Positions 1 through 7,219 of a stretch of 11,109 nucleotides of DNA are shown one piece after another; position 1 is the stretch's first letter; each line of letters opens with the position of its first letter. The notes below the pieces were generated by a model. The model saw only the letters and a program-made list of their open reading frames with translations, made no database searches and was not told where the DNA came from. The stretch lies in contig CAYGRM010000222.1 of NCBI GenBank assembly GCA_964352225.1, positions 1-11,109 of the forward strand, written 5' to 3'. Origin of the DNA: CAJQQY01 sp964352225 (GTDB lineage: Bacteria; Bacteroidota; Bacteroidia; Chitinophagales; Saprospiraceae). A program made the translations under genes and the position numbers.

Positions 1-1091
1 CAATTCACAGGTTTCTTTTTACCTCGGCTTCTTTTCTTTCCATGCTTCGGTTGAAGTAAGGTCAAACCCGTCCATCTCAAAGCAACTTCATAAACTCCAC
101 CAGCTCTAGTCCCCAATCCAGAAGTATTTGCATCGTAACTAAACCCGATAAAATATTGATTCATTTTATCTTTTTCGATGTAAGCTCCCGCAGCAAAAAT
201 CAAAGCATTGGTATTTTTAAAACCAAGAATTGGCACCTTGTTTTGGTACATTGCTCCAAAATACATACCATCAAACATCAGATATGCACCATAAGTAATC
301 ACTTGAAAATTTCGCTGAAAATCTGCTAAGTTTTCTCCTTGTATATCGTACTTGAAATTAGGAGAAACGGAGATCGTTTTTTTCCTTCCTGAATAGTAAA
401 CCAATGGAATAACTGCTCCTCCATGAATGGTTACTCTTGGTGGAACACTTGTGTCCAAATTTTGTAATGACTCTCCTCCTCCGTTTTCGTTGAAAAGAGA
501 AACTAGGTGATGCACGCTAAATCCAATATTCGTTCTGACATTTTTAAATTTTCTTTTTCCAATTTTTATATCCATAGTATTTACCCAGATTGCTCCTAGG
601 TCAAAATCAGTATGTCGAACATATTCTTGACCAGGTTGAGCAGAGGAGGAAAAGATATTACCATGAACAGGATCAAGTTGATCTGAAAAAATTAATTTAC
701 TCCAATCAATTGATTTTTGCACCCAGCGTCCTTGTAAACCAATTTTAATTTCATGATGATTTCGTAATGGAATGGAGTAGGAATAAGAAAGACCAACCGA
801 GGTGTTTGTTAATTCTCCAATTCCTTCTTCATCTTGGAAAAGTTGGATTCCAAAACCACTATTGATAAATGGTCTTCGAATTTCAAAACTCATTCCATAA
901 GTTCGAAATCCTCGATCCGCAGCTAACCATTGTAGTCTAGAAACTGCTCCTACACTTACTCCGTTGTCAAGTCCTGTGAAGGCTGGATTAAGGTAAGTTC
1001 GATTAGCATAGAATTGAGAAAAGGATGGATCCTGAGAGAAAGCAACAGTTGAAAAAAGTGTAATAAATATTCCTAGGTAAATAAATTTCAT
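1..1091 (-). CDS. PorP/SprF-family outer-membrane protein (3' end beyond window)
   Basis: Partial gene: an uninterrupted frame of 363 codons runs from the ATG at 1091 off the left edge. The product starts with a signal peptide (MKFIYLGIFITLFSTVAFSQ) and continues DPSFSQFYANRTYLNPAFTG, the classic N-terminus of the PorP/SprF family. The rest is rich in alternating glycine, aromatic and polar residues, as in an outer-membrane beta-barrel. Family knowledge: PorP/SprF proteins are about 300-370 residues and are linked to type IX secretion and gliding; SprF is needed to deliver SprB, and PorP binds PorE in the ring complex. In many Bacteroidota they are multicopy and sit next to a giant adhesin. 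The visible C-terminus is very basic (about residues 350-361, KHGKKRSRGKKK), so little coding sequence is probably missing. No Shine-Dalgarno and no clear TAnnTTTG promoter is visible upstream. Another ATG seven bases upstream is out of frame. The family call is firm; the specific partner is unknown. Confidence 0.9.
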   Translation of the reverse strand, partial: MKFIYLGIFITLFSTVAFSQDPSFSQFYANRTYLNPAFTGLDNGVSVGAVSRLQWLAADRGFRTYGMSFEIRRPFINSGFGIQLFQDEEGIGELTNTSVGLSYSYSIPLRNHHEIKIGLQGRWVQKSIDWSKLIFSDQLDPVHGNIFSSSAQPGQEYVRHTDFDLGAIWVNTMDIKIGKRKFKNVRTNIGFSVHHLVSLFNENGGGESLQNLDTSVPPRVTIHGGAVIPLVYYSGRKKTISVSPNFKYDIQGENLADFQRNFQVITYGAYLMFDGMYFGAMYQNKVPILGFKNTNALIFAAGAYIEKDKMNQYFIGFSYDANTSGLGTRAGGVYEVALRWTGLTLLQPKHGKKRSRGKKKPVN

Positions 1092-1473
1092 GTTTCATGG
1101 TTATAGCTGCTAAATTTACTTTAGCATTGGTTTGATAGAAAATAATAAGATTAAAAGGAATACCTAAGTATAGGTTGGTTTTGACTAGTGGTCAATTCTC
1201 ATTGAGTATGAATCTGTGACAAGTGCTTTTTTGAAAGGGAGATTTTCTTTATATGTAGAAAAAATATTTATTGAAAAATATTAAATAGGTTACCTGTTGA
1301 TTTTCAAATCAAAATAGATATTGTTTTTATAGATGTGTTGTAATGGTATGGGGAGAAATTAAAAAAAAGGAAGTTTTTGTAACGAAAGGAAACGGTAGAA
1401 AACGCAAAAAAAAGAAGGGAAAATGCAATATTTTTTGAAAAAATCGGTAATAATAAATTTTATCTACCAATTG
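1092..1473. other. intergenic stretch of 382 bases with no supported gene
   Basis: This AT-rich spacer lies between the start of the PorP/SprF gene and the end of the response-regulator gene, both on the minus strand. I see no convincing promoter, RNA gene or protein gene. Three minor items are present. A 7-base all-AT inverted repeat lies at 1263-1269/1276-1282. A strongly purine-rich run on the plus strand spans about 1350-1430. A weak hairpin with a U-tract sits at the left-regulator end and is listed separately. A 31-codon ATG frame at 1343-1438 is lysine-rich only because of the purine run and is not called. Confidence 0.6.
1438..1468 (-). terminator. weak candidate terminator after the response regulator
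   Basis: On the minus strand, just after the TAA stop at 1476-1474, GGTA (1468-1465) can pair with TACC (1449-1446). A short AT helix is possible inside, and six U residues follow at 1443-1438. The helix is short and has an internal loop, so its strength is doubtful. Confidence 0.3.
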
Positions 1474-2121
1474 TTAGACTGGACTTTTAACAATTCCTTT
1501 TTCTACAGCATAGAGAACTAACTCAGAGGTTGATTTTAGTTCTAATTTATTCATGATATTTTTTCGATGAGTATAAATAGTGTGGGTGCTTAGATTCAAT
1601 TCGCTGGCAATTTCTTTGGCTATTTTTCCATCAACGACTAATCGTACTATTTCAATTTCGCGTGGAGAAAGTGGGATAGGAGAGCAGTCTTCTTCTTTTG
1701 CAAAAGACTTTTCTAAAATGAAATTTAAAATCTTGTTGCAAAAAAATTTTTCATGTTTAGCAGTCGCTTTAATGGCATTGATGATTTCCTCTTCATCACA
1801 ACTTTTAGTCAGAAAACTACTCACCCCACTTTGAACTACGTCGAAAATATTTTCTTTTTCGTTATCGCCGCTAATAACTAAGATTTTAGAAGTAGGAGAG
1901 GCCGTTTTTATTTTTTCAATAGAAGAAATATCGAAGCTATTAGGTTGGTGGTAATCTAAAATTACCACATCAGGAGATTGTTTTTCTAAGATTACAAGTA
2001 ACATTTTCTCTGTACTAGCTTCTCCTACTATTTCAAATTGCTCAAACTCTTCGATGAGATGTCTTAATCCCACTCGAATTAAATATTGTGCGTCAGCAAT
2101 TGCTATAGTTATTTTTGACAT
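1474..2121 (-). CDS. NarL/FixJ-type response regulator (receiver plus LuxR HTH)
   Basis: A 215-residue two-domain transcription factor. The receiver domain covers about residues 3-120, with phosphoacceptor D56 in VVILDYHQP, S84 at the Thr/Ser switch position and the conserved lysine K106 (FLTKS). The LuxR-type helix-turn-helix covers about 148-210, beginning LSPREIEIVRLVVDGK, with recognition helix around THTIYTHRKNIMNKL. The acidic pair normally reading DD at the end of beta-1 is D10-A11 here, so one metal-binding acid is missing. The frame stays open 18 codons further upstream, but I chose the ATG at 2121. It gives the usual receiver N-terminus (MSKITIAIAD), and a good promoter lies between it and the upstream alternative. 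No histidine kinase is encoded nearby, so its phosphodonor is unknown. It lies 93 bases downstream of the GrpB gene. Confidence 0.93.
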   Translation of the reverse strand: MSKITIAIADAQYLIRVGLRHLIEEFEQFEIVGEASTEKMLLVILEKQSPDVVILDYHQPNSFDISSIEKIKTASPTSKILVISGDNEKENIFDVVQSGVSSFLTKSCDEEEIINAIKATAKHEKFFCNKILNFILEKSFAKEEDCSPIPLSPREIEIVRLVVDGKIAKEIASELNLSTHTIYTHRKNIMNKLELKSTSELVLYAVEKGIVKSPV

Positions 2122-2146
2122 GAAGCTATTTTTTTCAAGATGAACA

Positions 2147-2176
2147 CAAAGATACGGCGAAATTTCGTTTCTCAAA
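2147..2176 (-). promoter_or_regulatory. Bacteroidota-type promoter of the response-regulator gene
   Basis: On the minus strand, TATCTTTG (2154-2147) matches the TAnnTTTG -7 consensus exactly, and TTTG (2176-2173) fits the -33 element with an 18-base spacer. Predicted transcription starts near 2140, leaving a leader of about 20 bases before the ATG at 2121. This supports that start codon over the one at 2175. Confidence 0.65.
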
Positions 2177-2214
2177 ATTATTTGGAATTTGTTTAAATAA
2201 GGATGGCTTTGAGT

Positions 2215-2763
2215 TTACCGATTATCTTTCAATTCATTTTGTGCTTGATTAATTATTGCTTGAATCCATTCTTTTGCATGAATTTCTTTGAGGATTGCAT
2301 ACCTTTTTTGATCCTGATTAGCTTTTTTGGCGAGCTCAATTTTAAGATCTTGATACTCTTTTTTTGCCCAATCATTTTTTCTCAAAAAATCCCGAAAAAG
2401 TAGATGCCTTTTTAGTTCCTCACTATCAATAATGCAAACATATAAGTGGTGCATAAGTTTATCTAGGATCGAATGTTTTTCAGTTTTATTTTCCGCTCTT
2501 TTAAATACTTCTCGTTCAGGAATTCCTTGGTTTCCGTTGTGATAATAGCCAATTCCAATAAGTCTACTTTTTATTTCTTGAAAATCTTCATCTTCCCAAT
2601 AAACGATATCAATATCAATAATTGGCTTGGAGTCAAGCCCAAGCACAGAAGTGCTACCTACATGTTCTATTTTAAAATACAACCCGTGGAGTGCAGTTTG
2701 GAATTCTAATTTTAGTTCTTGGAAATGTTGAACCCAGATTGGGTTGTATTTTTGGATAAGCAC
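2215..2763 (-). CDS. GrpB/UPF0157 family protein (nucleotidyltransferase fold), GTG start
   Basis: A 182-residue protein of ordinary length for the GrpB (UPF0157, COG2320) family. The N-terminus LIQKYNPIWVQHFQEL carries the family YxPxW motif. It is followed by HVGSTSVLGLDSKPIIDIDI at residues 34-53, holding the GS pair (G36-S37) and the D50-x-D52 acids typical of nucleotidyltransferase-fold enzymes. A later HHLYVC stretch and RDFLRKN are also family hallmarks. It is probably a cytoplasmic enzyme of unknown substrate; despite the name there is no relation to the GrpE co-chaperone. The start is GTG, chosen because it places the YNP motif at the usual distance from the N-terminus and no in-frame ATG lies just upstream. 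A perfect inverted repeat sits only a few bases before this start. It may be transcribed separately from the upstream gene, which has a terminator in between. Confidence 0.93.
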   Translation of the reverse strand: MLIQKYNPIWVQHFQELKLEFQTALHGLYFKIEHVGSTSVLGLDSKPIIDIDIVYWEDEDFQEIKSRLIGIGYYHNGNQGIPEREVFKRAENKTEKHSILDKLMHHLYVCIIDSEELKRHLLFRDFLRKNDWAKKEYQDLKIELAKKANQDQKRYAILKEIHAKEWIQAIINQAQNELKDNR

Positions 2764-2767
2764 GATG

Positions 2768-2804
2768 TATTTTTTCTGTAAGATATAAAAATACAGAAAA
2801 AATA
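2768..2804. repeat. perfect 13-base inverted repeat just upstream of the GrpB start codon
   Basis: The arm TATTTTTTCTGTA (2768-2780) is exactly complementary to TACAGAAAAAATA (2792-2804), with an 11-base spacer. It ends four bases before the GTG start at 2763. As RNA it would form a hairpin next to the start codon; as DNA it could be an operator. There is no U-tract in the minus direction, so it is not a normal terminator for the upstream gene. Confidence 0.7.
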
Positions 2805-2810
2805 AAACTA
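2803..2810 (-). promoter_or_regulatory. possible -7 element for the GrpB gene
   Basis: TAGTTTTA on the minus strand matches TAnnTTTG at all but the last conserved base, about 40 bases before the GTG start and just downstream of the preceding terminator. I do not see a convincing -33 element. If real, the 13-base inverted repeat would fall in the short leader. Confidence 0.25.
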
Positions 2811-2813
2811 GGT

Positions 2814-2850
2814 AAAAAAAAAGCTACCTCGAATGAGATAGCTTTTTTTA
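2814..2850 (-). terminator. intrinsic terminator after the T9SS cargo gene
   Basis: The minus strand carries an A-tract, AGCTA pairing with TAGCT, one mismatch, then CTC/GAG around a four-base loop, followed by a run of about nine U. The seven A/seven T flanks make it symmetrical, so it could also work on plus-strand transcripts. It begins 33 bases after the stop of the T9SS cargo gene and separates it from the GrpB gene. Confidence 0.85.
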
Positions 2851-2882
2851 GCTTTATTGATAATAAGAGTGTTTCATAGTGC

Positions 2883-4073
2883 TCAGTTGATGATTAACTT
2901 TCGATATTCCTGATGTCCAATATTTCCTAATTGGACAAAATAGATTCCTTTTTCTAAGGTGGAGAAATCAAAGTTGAGCTTATTCTCTCCTTTGACGATA
3001 TCAACCTTTTGGTCTAAAATATTTTTTCCTGTTGCATCAAAAATGGAGATGGTCAAATCTGATTTTGCATTGGAAGTGAAATCTAAAAATACGATTCCAT
3101 CTTCAGTAGGGGTTGGATAAAAATCTCCAACAGATTTTTTCTTACTTTCAACTTGAACACTTACGACATTGCTATATTCAAATTTACCATCAAAGTCAAT
3201 TTGTTTTAATCTATAATAGTTAAGACCAACAGATGGATTTCTGTGTTGAAAAGAATATTGAGAAGTTTGCAAGGTGGTTTCGTTTCCTTTTATTTCTCCA
3301 ATCTTTTCGAATGGTTTATCATTCGTACTATGTTCTATTTCGAATTTTTCGTTGTTAGTTTCTGATGCAGTTGTCCAGTTTAGCATCACTTCATCTTCTC
3401 TTTTTTCTGCTTTAAAGGAGATTAGTTCGACAGGTAATACGATTACATTTGCTTCTGGAACACTTACATTATCAATGGAATGGGACTCTCCGTTTGATAT
3501 AGTATTCGAATCCGCACAAACTCTTACCCTTAATGTACTGCTGCCAGTCAATCCAGTTTGAGATACTGTCCCTGACCCTGTGGCACCACTTCCTGAAAAA
3601 TCAACAGTATGACCAGTACCTGTGTTATCCCCATACTGAATCGGAACGGTAACCCACCCTCCATTATCAATATTATATTCCACATCAACATATTCTGCAT
3701 TATCATGGTGAGTCCATACAATGTCTACTGAAATACTAAATGTTCCAGCTACACCGGAAATATCCAAAAGGGGCGATTCAAAACACAATTCTTCATCTAT
3801 ATCTCCAGAAAAAAATAAAACTCCTGGTGCACCTGGTGCATTTGTTTTAACAAAATCATCAGTATCAAATCCTGTGAAATTTCCATTTATTGTCCAATTG
3901 ACTCCAGAGAAATCATAGTTAGCACAAGCCTCAAGAGTATTTGTCGGACATGTCGCCCCGGTACCCGAAAGTAATCCCTTATCATCAATTGAAAAATTTT
4001 CCAGGTACTGAGCAAAGTTGGTAGAACTAAATAGGGAAAAGAATAAAATAAAAGGTAAGTAAAAATGCTTCAT
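2883..4073 (-). CDS. secreted protein with T9SS type A sorting domain
   Basis: A 396-residue exported protein. A signal peptide covers residues 1-21 (cleavage likely after NFA, before Q22). A glycine- and aspartate-rich region at about 25-208 follows, with alternating strands (DFSGVNWTINGNF, LCFESPLLDISGVAGTFSIS, WTHHDNAEYVDVEYNID) that look like a jelly-roll/beta-sandwich adhesive or lectin-like domain. Residues 212-308 (PVELISFKAEKREDEVMLNW, TTASETNNEKFEIEHS, LNYYRLKQIDFDG) are the Ig/fibronectin-like linker common in Bacteroidota secreted proteins. Residues about 315-396 (DFYPTPTEDG, ISIFDATGK, LEKGIYFVQL, YRKLIIN) are the T9SS type A C-terminal sorting signal. The protein should cross the outer membrane by T9SS and be released or anchored at the surface. 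No catalytic domain is recognised, so its role is probably structural or adhesive. The PorP/SprF-type gene in the same window fits a T9SS-bearing organism. Confidence 0.9.
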   Translation of the reverse strand: MKHFYLPFILFFSLFSSTNFAQYLENFSIDDKGLLSGTGATCPTNTLEACANYDFSGVNWTINGNFTGFDTDDFVKTNAPGAPGVLFFSGDIDEELCFESPLLDISGVAGTFSISVDIVWTHHDNAEYVDVEYNIDNGGWVTVPIQYGDNTGTGHTVDFSGSGATGSGTVSQTGLTGSSTLRVRVCADSNTISNGESHSIDNVSVPEANVIVLPVELISFKAEKREDEVMLNWTTASETNNEKFEIEHSTNDKPFEKIGEIKGNETTLQTSQYSFQHRNPSVGLNYYRLKQIDFDGKFEYSNVVSVQVESKKKSVGDFYPTPTEDGIVFLDFTSNAKSDLTISIFDATGKNILDQKVDIVKGENKLNFDFSTLEKGIYFVQLGNIGHQEYRKLIIN

Positions 4074-4208
4074 TTAATGATATTTTTAAGGTTTTCGATA
4101 ATATCATAAATGTAAAGTATGAGAGTTCAAAGCCATGTTTTGGGGCAAAGACAAATTGATGACAAAGGAGAGACATTTTGATGACCGCCTACTAAATATA
4201 GAGTTATG

Positions 4209-6182
4209 CTACATACTTAGTACAAAATCTCGTAGATTTTCACTAGGAGAAAGTTGCAATTTTTTAGATAACCGATTTTGTGCTTTACGTACACTAGCAG
4301 GACTGATGCCCATGATTTGTGCAATGTCTTTACTTCTAAGGTTCAATTTTATTAAAGCACACAAATTCAATTCATTGATTGAAATATCTGGATAGTCAGA
4401 TTTAATATTTTTGAAAAAATCCTTATGCACCTTTTCAAAATAATGTTCAAAAGCACTCCAATCATTAGTAGTAGATAAATTGGTTTTGAGAAATTCTGCC
4501 ATGTCAGTTATTGGAGCGATAGTAACCTTGGAGGGAGAATTCTTTTCTTTTTTGGTAGCCATCTTATTTTGTTCCAAGCGATCAAATAATTCTTTAAAAT
4601 AACGATCTAGTTTGGTCTCATCTATGGCATTAACTTCAGTAGGAACAGTTTCTCTTTTATTGGATTTTTTATAAGATAAAAAATAAATGGAAATAAATAA
4701 CCCCAAAATTCCCATTCCCATTCCAATATAAAATTGATTAAAGAGTCCTGTATTTTGGGTTTTTGTTATATCTTTTTGATTGGTTAATTCCAAGCTATCC
4801 TTTTGAAGGTTGGTTTGATATTTTTGTTCCAGAGCACCTATTTTTTTTATCTTTTGGAGACCACTAATGCTATCTTTAAAAAGATAGTACCGTTCTGCAT
4901 GAAAAAGAGATGAATCTTCCTTTCCTAATCCATCATATACATTCGTTAACATAAGGTTACTTTTCATCAAAAAATGCAACTTCTGTTTTTCTTCAGCAAT
5001 TTCAAGACTCTTCAATAAGTATTCAAGAGACTCTTTATATCGCTTAGCTTTGTGCGCATAATAGCCTTTATTGTAATATACATACCATACACCTTCCCAG
5101 TCATTTTCTGCTTTAGCCAATTCCAACTGCTCATCATAATATTTATTGGCTTGATCAAATTCACCCAAAGCATTATGAGTATTTCCAATCGCACCTAAAG
5201 TGTTAGTTGTACTAAGACGGCATTTTTGCTGTAATGCTAGGCTTTGCTTTAAGTATTTAAGTCCTTCTCCATAATTTAATTGCCTTTTGTAGATAACTCC
5301 TAAATCGTATAATCCAAAAGATAGAAAACATTTTAGACCAATCTTTTTTTTCAACTCTATTGACTTTTTGGTATGTCTTACGGCATGTTCCCAGTCTTCC
5401 AAATTACGATATACTCCACCAATTGTACCATGGATTCTGGCTTTAATTAAGTCGCTACAGTCCATTGATATAACTTCTAAAAGGAACTCTAATGCTTCTG
5501 GGTAAAGATTTTGTAGAGATTTAACTAATCCAATATTTCCAATAATTACGGCTGTATTTTCAGTATCTCCCAACGGTTGACTCATTTTCAACGCTTCAAC
5601 ATAGTAATTTTCAGCTTTTTCGTATTCTTTATTTCGTAAAAATAAAAGTCCCTTGGTGGCTGGTATTTTACTTTGCCAAAGCAAATCATTGGTCTTTTTA
5701 AAATAGGATTCGCTTTCCGAAATTAAACTGTCTGCCTTGAGATAAGCTCTTTTTCGAATGTGCAAGGAAGCTAAAGTCAATTGAAGTTTTGCTTTATCAA
5801 AAGTTAATTTCTCATCTTCCTCAAAATAATCTAGACTTTTTTGAGCCCATTCTAAACCATTATCTATTTCATTTAATGTATGATAAATTCCTCCCAGGTT
5901 AGCTCCAATTCTATACATCGATAAAGAATCACCTAACTGTTTTGCTAACTTTATTCCTTCTAATGCCAAAGATTCAGCCGCCGTTAAATTTTTCGTGGCT
6001 ATGTCTTTTGATAACCTCACAATCAAATGAACTCGATCTTGATCTTTCGCTTTTGATAATTCTTCTTCCCAATTATCCATTAATTTATCTTGACCAAAAG
6101 CGAATGAGCTGTTGGTCAAAATGAGAAATAAAAAAAGGTATTTTATAGTTGATGAAAGTTTTGAATTCAGAGTTTTCAGCAT
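4209..6182 (-). CDS. membrane-spanning TPR regulator with C-terminal LuxR-like HTH
   Basis: A 657-residue, apparently one-component regulator. Order of parts: signal peptide or N-terminal anchor (residues 1-30, hydrophobic YLFLFLILTNSSFAFG); about nine TPR-like helical repeats at ~60-430 (for example NEIDNGLEWAQKSLDYFEED, KEYEKAENYYVEALKMSQPL, KRYKESLEYLLKSLEIAEE); a linker coiled-coil at ~432-470; one transmembrane segment at ~484-503 (YIGMGMGILGLFISIYFLSY) followed by basic residues; a charged cytoplasmic linker; and a helix-turn-helix at ~598-645 (DISINELNLCALIKLNLRSK, DIAQIMGISPASVRKAQNRL). The predicted topology puts the TPRs in the periplasm and the DNA-binding domain in the cytoplasm. 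There is no kinase or receiver domain. Such TPR-TM-HTH proteins occur in Bacteroidota, but their ligands are mostly unknown. It lies 273 bases downstream of the sigma/anti-sigma pair and 135 bases upstream of the T9SS cargo gene, a plausible target. Confidence 0.88.
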   Translation of the reverse strand: MLKTLNSKLSSTIKYLFLFLILTNSSFAFGQDKLMDNWEEELSKAKDQDRVHLIVRLSKDIATKNLTAAESLALEGIKLAKQLGDSLSMYRIGANLGGIYHTLNEIDNGLEWAQKSLDYFEEDEKLTFDKAKLQLTLASLHIRKRAYLKADSLISESESYFKKTNDLLWQSKIPATKGLLFLRNKEYEKAENYYVEALKMSQPLGDTENTAVIIGNIGLVKSLQNLYPEALEFLLEVISMDCSDLIKARIHGTIGGVYRNLEDWEHAVRHTKKSIELKKKIGLKCFLSFGLYDLGVIYKRQLNYGEGLKYLKQSLALQQKCRLSTTNTLGAIGNTHNALGEFDQANKYYDEQLELAKAENDWEGVWYVYYNKGYYAHKAKRYKESLEYLLKSLEIAEEKQKLHFLMKSNLMLTNVYDGLGKEDSSLFHAERYYLFKDSISGLQKIKKIGALEQKYQTNLQKDSLELTNQKDITKTQNTGLFNQFYIGMGMGILGLFISIYFLSYKKSNKRETVPTEVNAIDETKLDRYFKELFDRLEQNKMATKKEKNSPSKVTIAPITDMAEFLKTNLSTTNDWSAFEHYFEKVHKDFFKNIKSDYPDISINELNLCALIKLNLRSKDIAQIMGISPASVRKAQNRLSKKLQLSPSENLRDFVLSM

Positions 6183-6359
6183 AGCAAAATTGAAGTTAAT
6201 TAGGACGAATTAAATGATTCAAGAGATATTTAAACTTTTGTTTGCTTGAATATTTTAAAAATAGTAATTTTTTTTAAAAAGAGGTTGAACAGTAATATTT
6301 AAACAAATGATTCTTTTTAAAATTCTTTTCCGTATTCTTTTTTAGCGGACGAAATTTTA

Positions 6360-6367
6360 CAAATCTA
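6360..6367 (-). promoter_or_regulatory. candidate -7 promoter element for the TPR/HTH regulator
   Basis: TAGATTTG on the minus strand matches TAnnTTTG exactly within the 273-base gap upstream of the regulator gene. The -33 element is poor, only a T-run at roughly the right distance. The implied leader of about 170 bases is long. No other gene or hairpin of note is visible in the gap (6183-6455). Confidence 0.35.
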
Positions 6368-6455
6368 AAATACAGGTAAGTATAAAAATCGGTTGTCTAA
6401 ATTCGTTTTAGTGAATTCTGAAATCTCGAACTTGATGGAATATTTGGTGAGAATA

Positions 6456-7211
6456 TTAGAGTTGATTTAAAATTGTACTAGCCTCTTTCGCTTTAAATTG
6501 CCCCTCTTGAATTTTCTCTAACAATGCTCTTGCATTTTCTTTTTGACCTAGTTGCAAATAAGCTAAAGATAAATACCAACGTGCTTGCTCACCAAAAAGT
6601 GGATTATTCTCAGCTATAATTTTTTGGAAAATAGGAATAGCATCGGTGGCATTTTGCGAAGCTAAAAATATATTGGCTTGGTAGAATTGGTAGGAGATGT
6701 TGTCAGGTTGGGTTTGTAATAATTTATCGAAAGCAGCCTCGGCTTCCATAAATTGGTTTTTATTGTAAAATGTAATTGCATTGTTAAAGGTGATGGAGTT
6801 GACTGTATTTTCTTCTACAGATCGTTGGTTGAGCAACATTGGATAAGGTTCAAAATTAGAAGTGTATAATTCTTCTGATGATAAATTATTATTTGTAAAC
6901 CATTGATAACCAACAATTAATAAAACTAATACAGCTGCGATGGTTAAAATCCTTCTAAAGTTAAATTTGACAATTTTAGCAGAATCCTTTTTTGATGGAG
7001 CCTTCCAGTCTTTATCAACCTCATTCAAAACACTTCTTAATTCATGAACTTTTTCTCCTTTTAAAGTTTCAGCAAGTTGACGATGAAGCATCAATTCTTC
7101 TTTCAGCTCAACATCAGTTTGAAGTTGTGCTTCAAAATTTTCTAGTTCCTCTCCTTGCATTTCTTCAGCAAGATACTTTTCGATTAACGTATATTTTTCT
7201 TCTAGATTCAT
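6456..7211 (-). CDS. membrane-anchored TPR protein, probable anti-sigma factor
   Basis: A 251-residue single-pass membrane protein. The cytoplasmic N-terminus (1-86) is a charged helical region beginning EEKYTLIEKYLAEEMQGEE, with LKEELMLHRQLAETLKG following. This pattern is common in anti-sigma factors without the zinc motif: no HxxxCxxC is present. A transmembrane helix covers ~87-105 (ILTIAAVLVLLIVGYQWF). The periplasmic part has the short YTSNFEPYPMLLNQRS stretch and then TPR-like repeats at ~140-250 (FYNKNQFMEAEAAFDKLLQT, ARWYLSLAYLQLGQKENARA). It starts eight bases after the sigma-factor stop, so the two are very likely one operon and a sigma/anti-sigma pair. Family knowledge: such ECF plus TPR-anti-sigma pairs recur in Bacteroidota. 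The anti-sigma role is inferred from position and topology, not from a diagnostic motif. Confidence 0.8.
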   Translation of the reverse strand: MNLEEKYTLIEKYLAEEMQGEELENFEAQLQTDVELKEELMLHRQLAETLKGEKVHELRSVLNEVDKDWKAPSKKDSAKIVKFNFRRILTIAAVLVLLIVGYQWFTNNNLSSEELYTSNFEPYPMLLNQRSVEENTVNSITFNNAITFYNKNQFMEAEAAFDKLLQTQPDNISYQFYQANIFLASQNATDAIPIFQKIIAENNPLFGEQARWYLSLAYLQLGQKENARALLEKIQEGQFKAKEASTILNQL

Positions 7212-7219
7212 TTTAGGTT

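Noticed and set aside
1263..1282. AT-only inverted repeat as a terminator or operator
   Set aside because: Seven AT pairs are weak, there is no U-tract of note, and such repeats arise easily by chance in AT-rich spacer.
1343..1438. 31-codon plus-strand ATG frame rich in lysine and arginine
   Set aside because: Its composition follows directly from the purine-rich run, and there is no promoter or recognisable motif; most likely chance.
2122..2175. Longer N-terminus of the response regulator starting at 2175
   Set aside because: The extra 18 residues precede the normal receiver start, and a good promoter lies inside this stretch, so the ATG at 2121 is preferred.
4074..4208. TACATTTA at 4114-4107 as a promoter for the T9SS cargo gene
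   Set aside because: It misses the last consensus base, and the nearest TTTG upstream is only 13 bases away; not strong enough to list.
4135..4395. Plus-strand open frame of 86 codons overlapping the TPR/HTH regulator's 3' end
   Set aside because: Most of it is antisense to a well-supported gene and its protein shows no family features.
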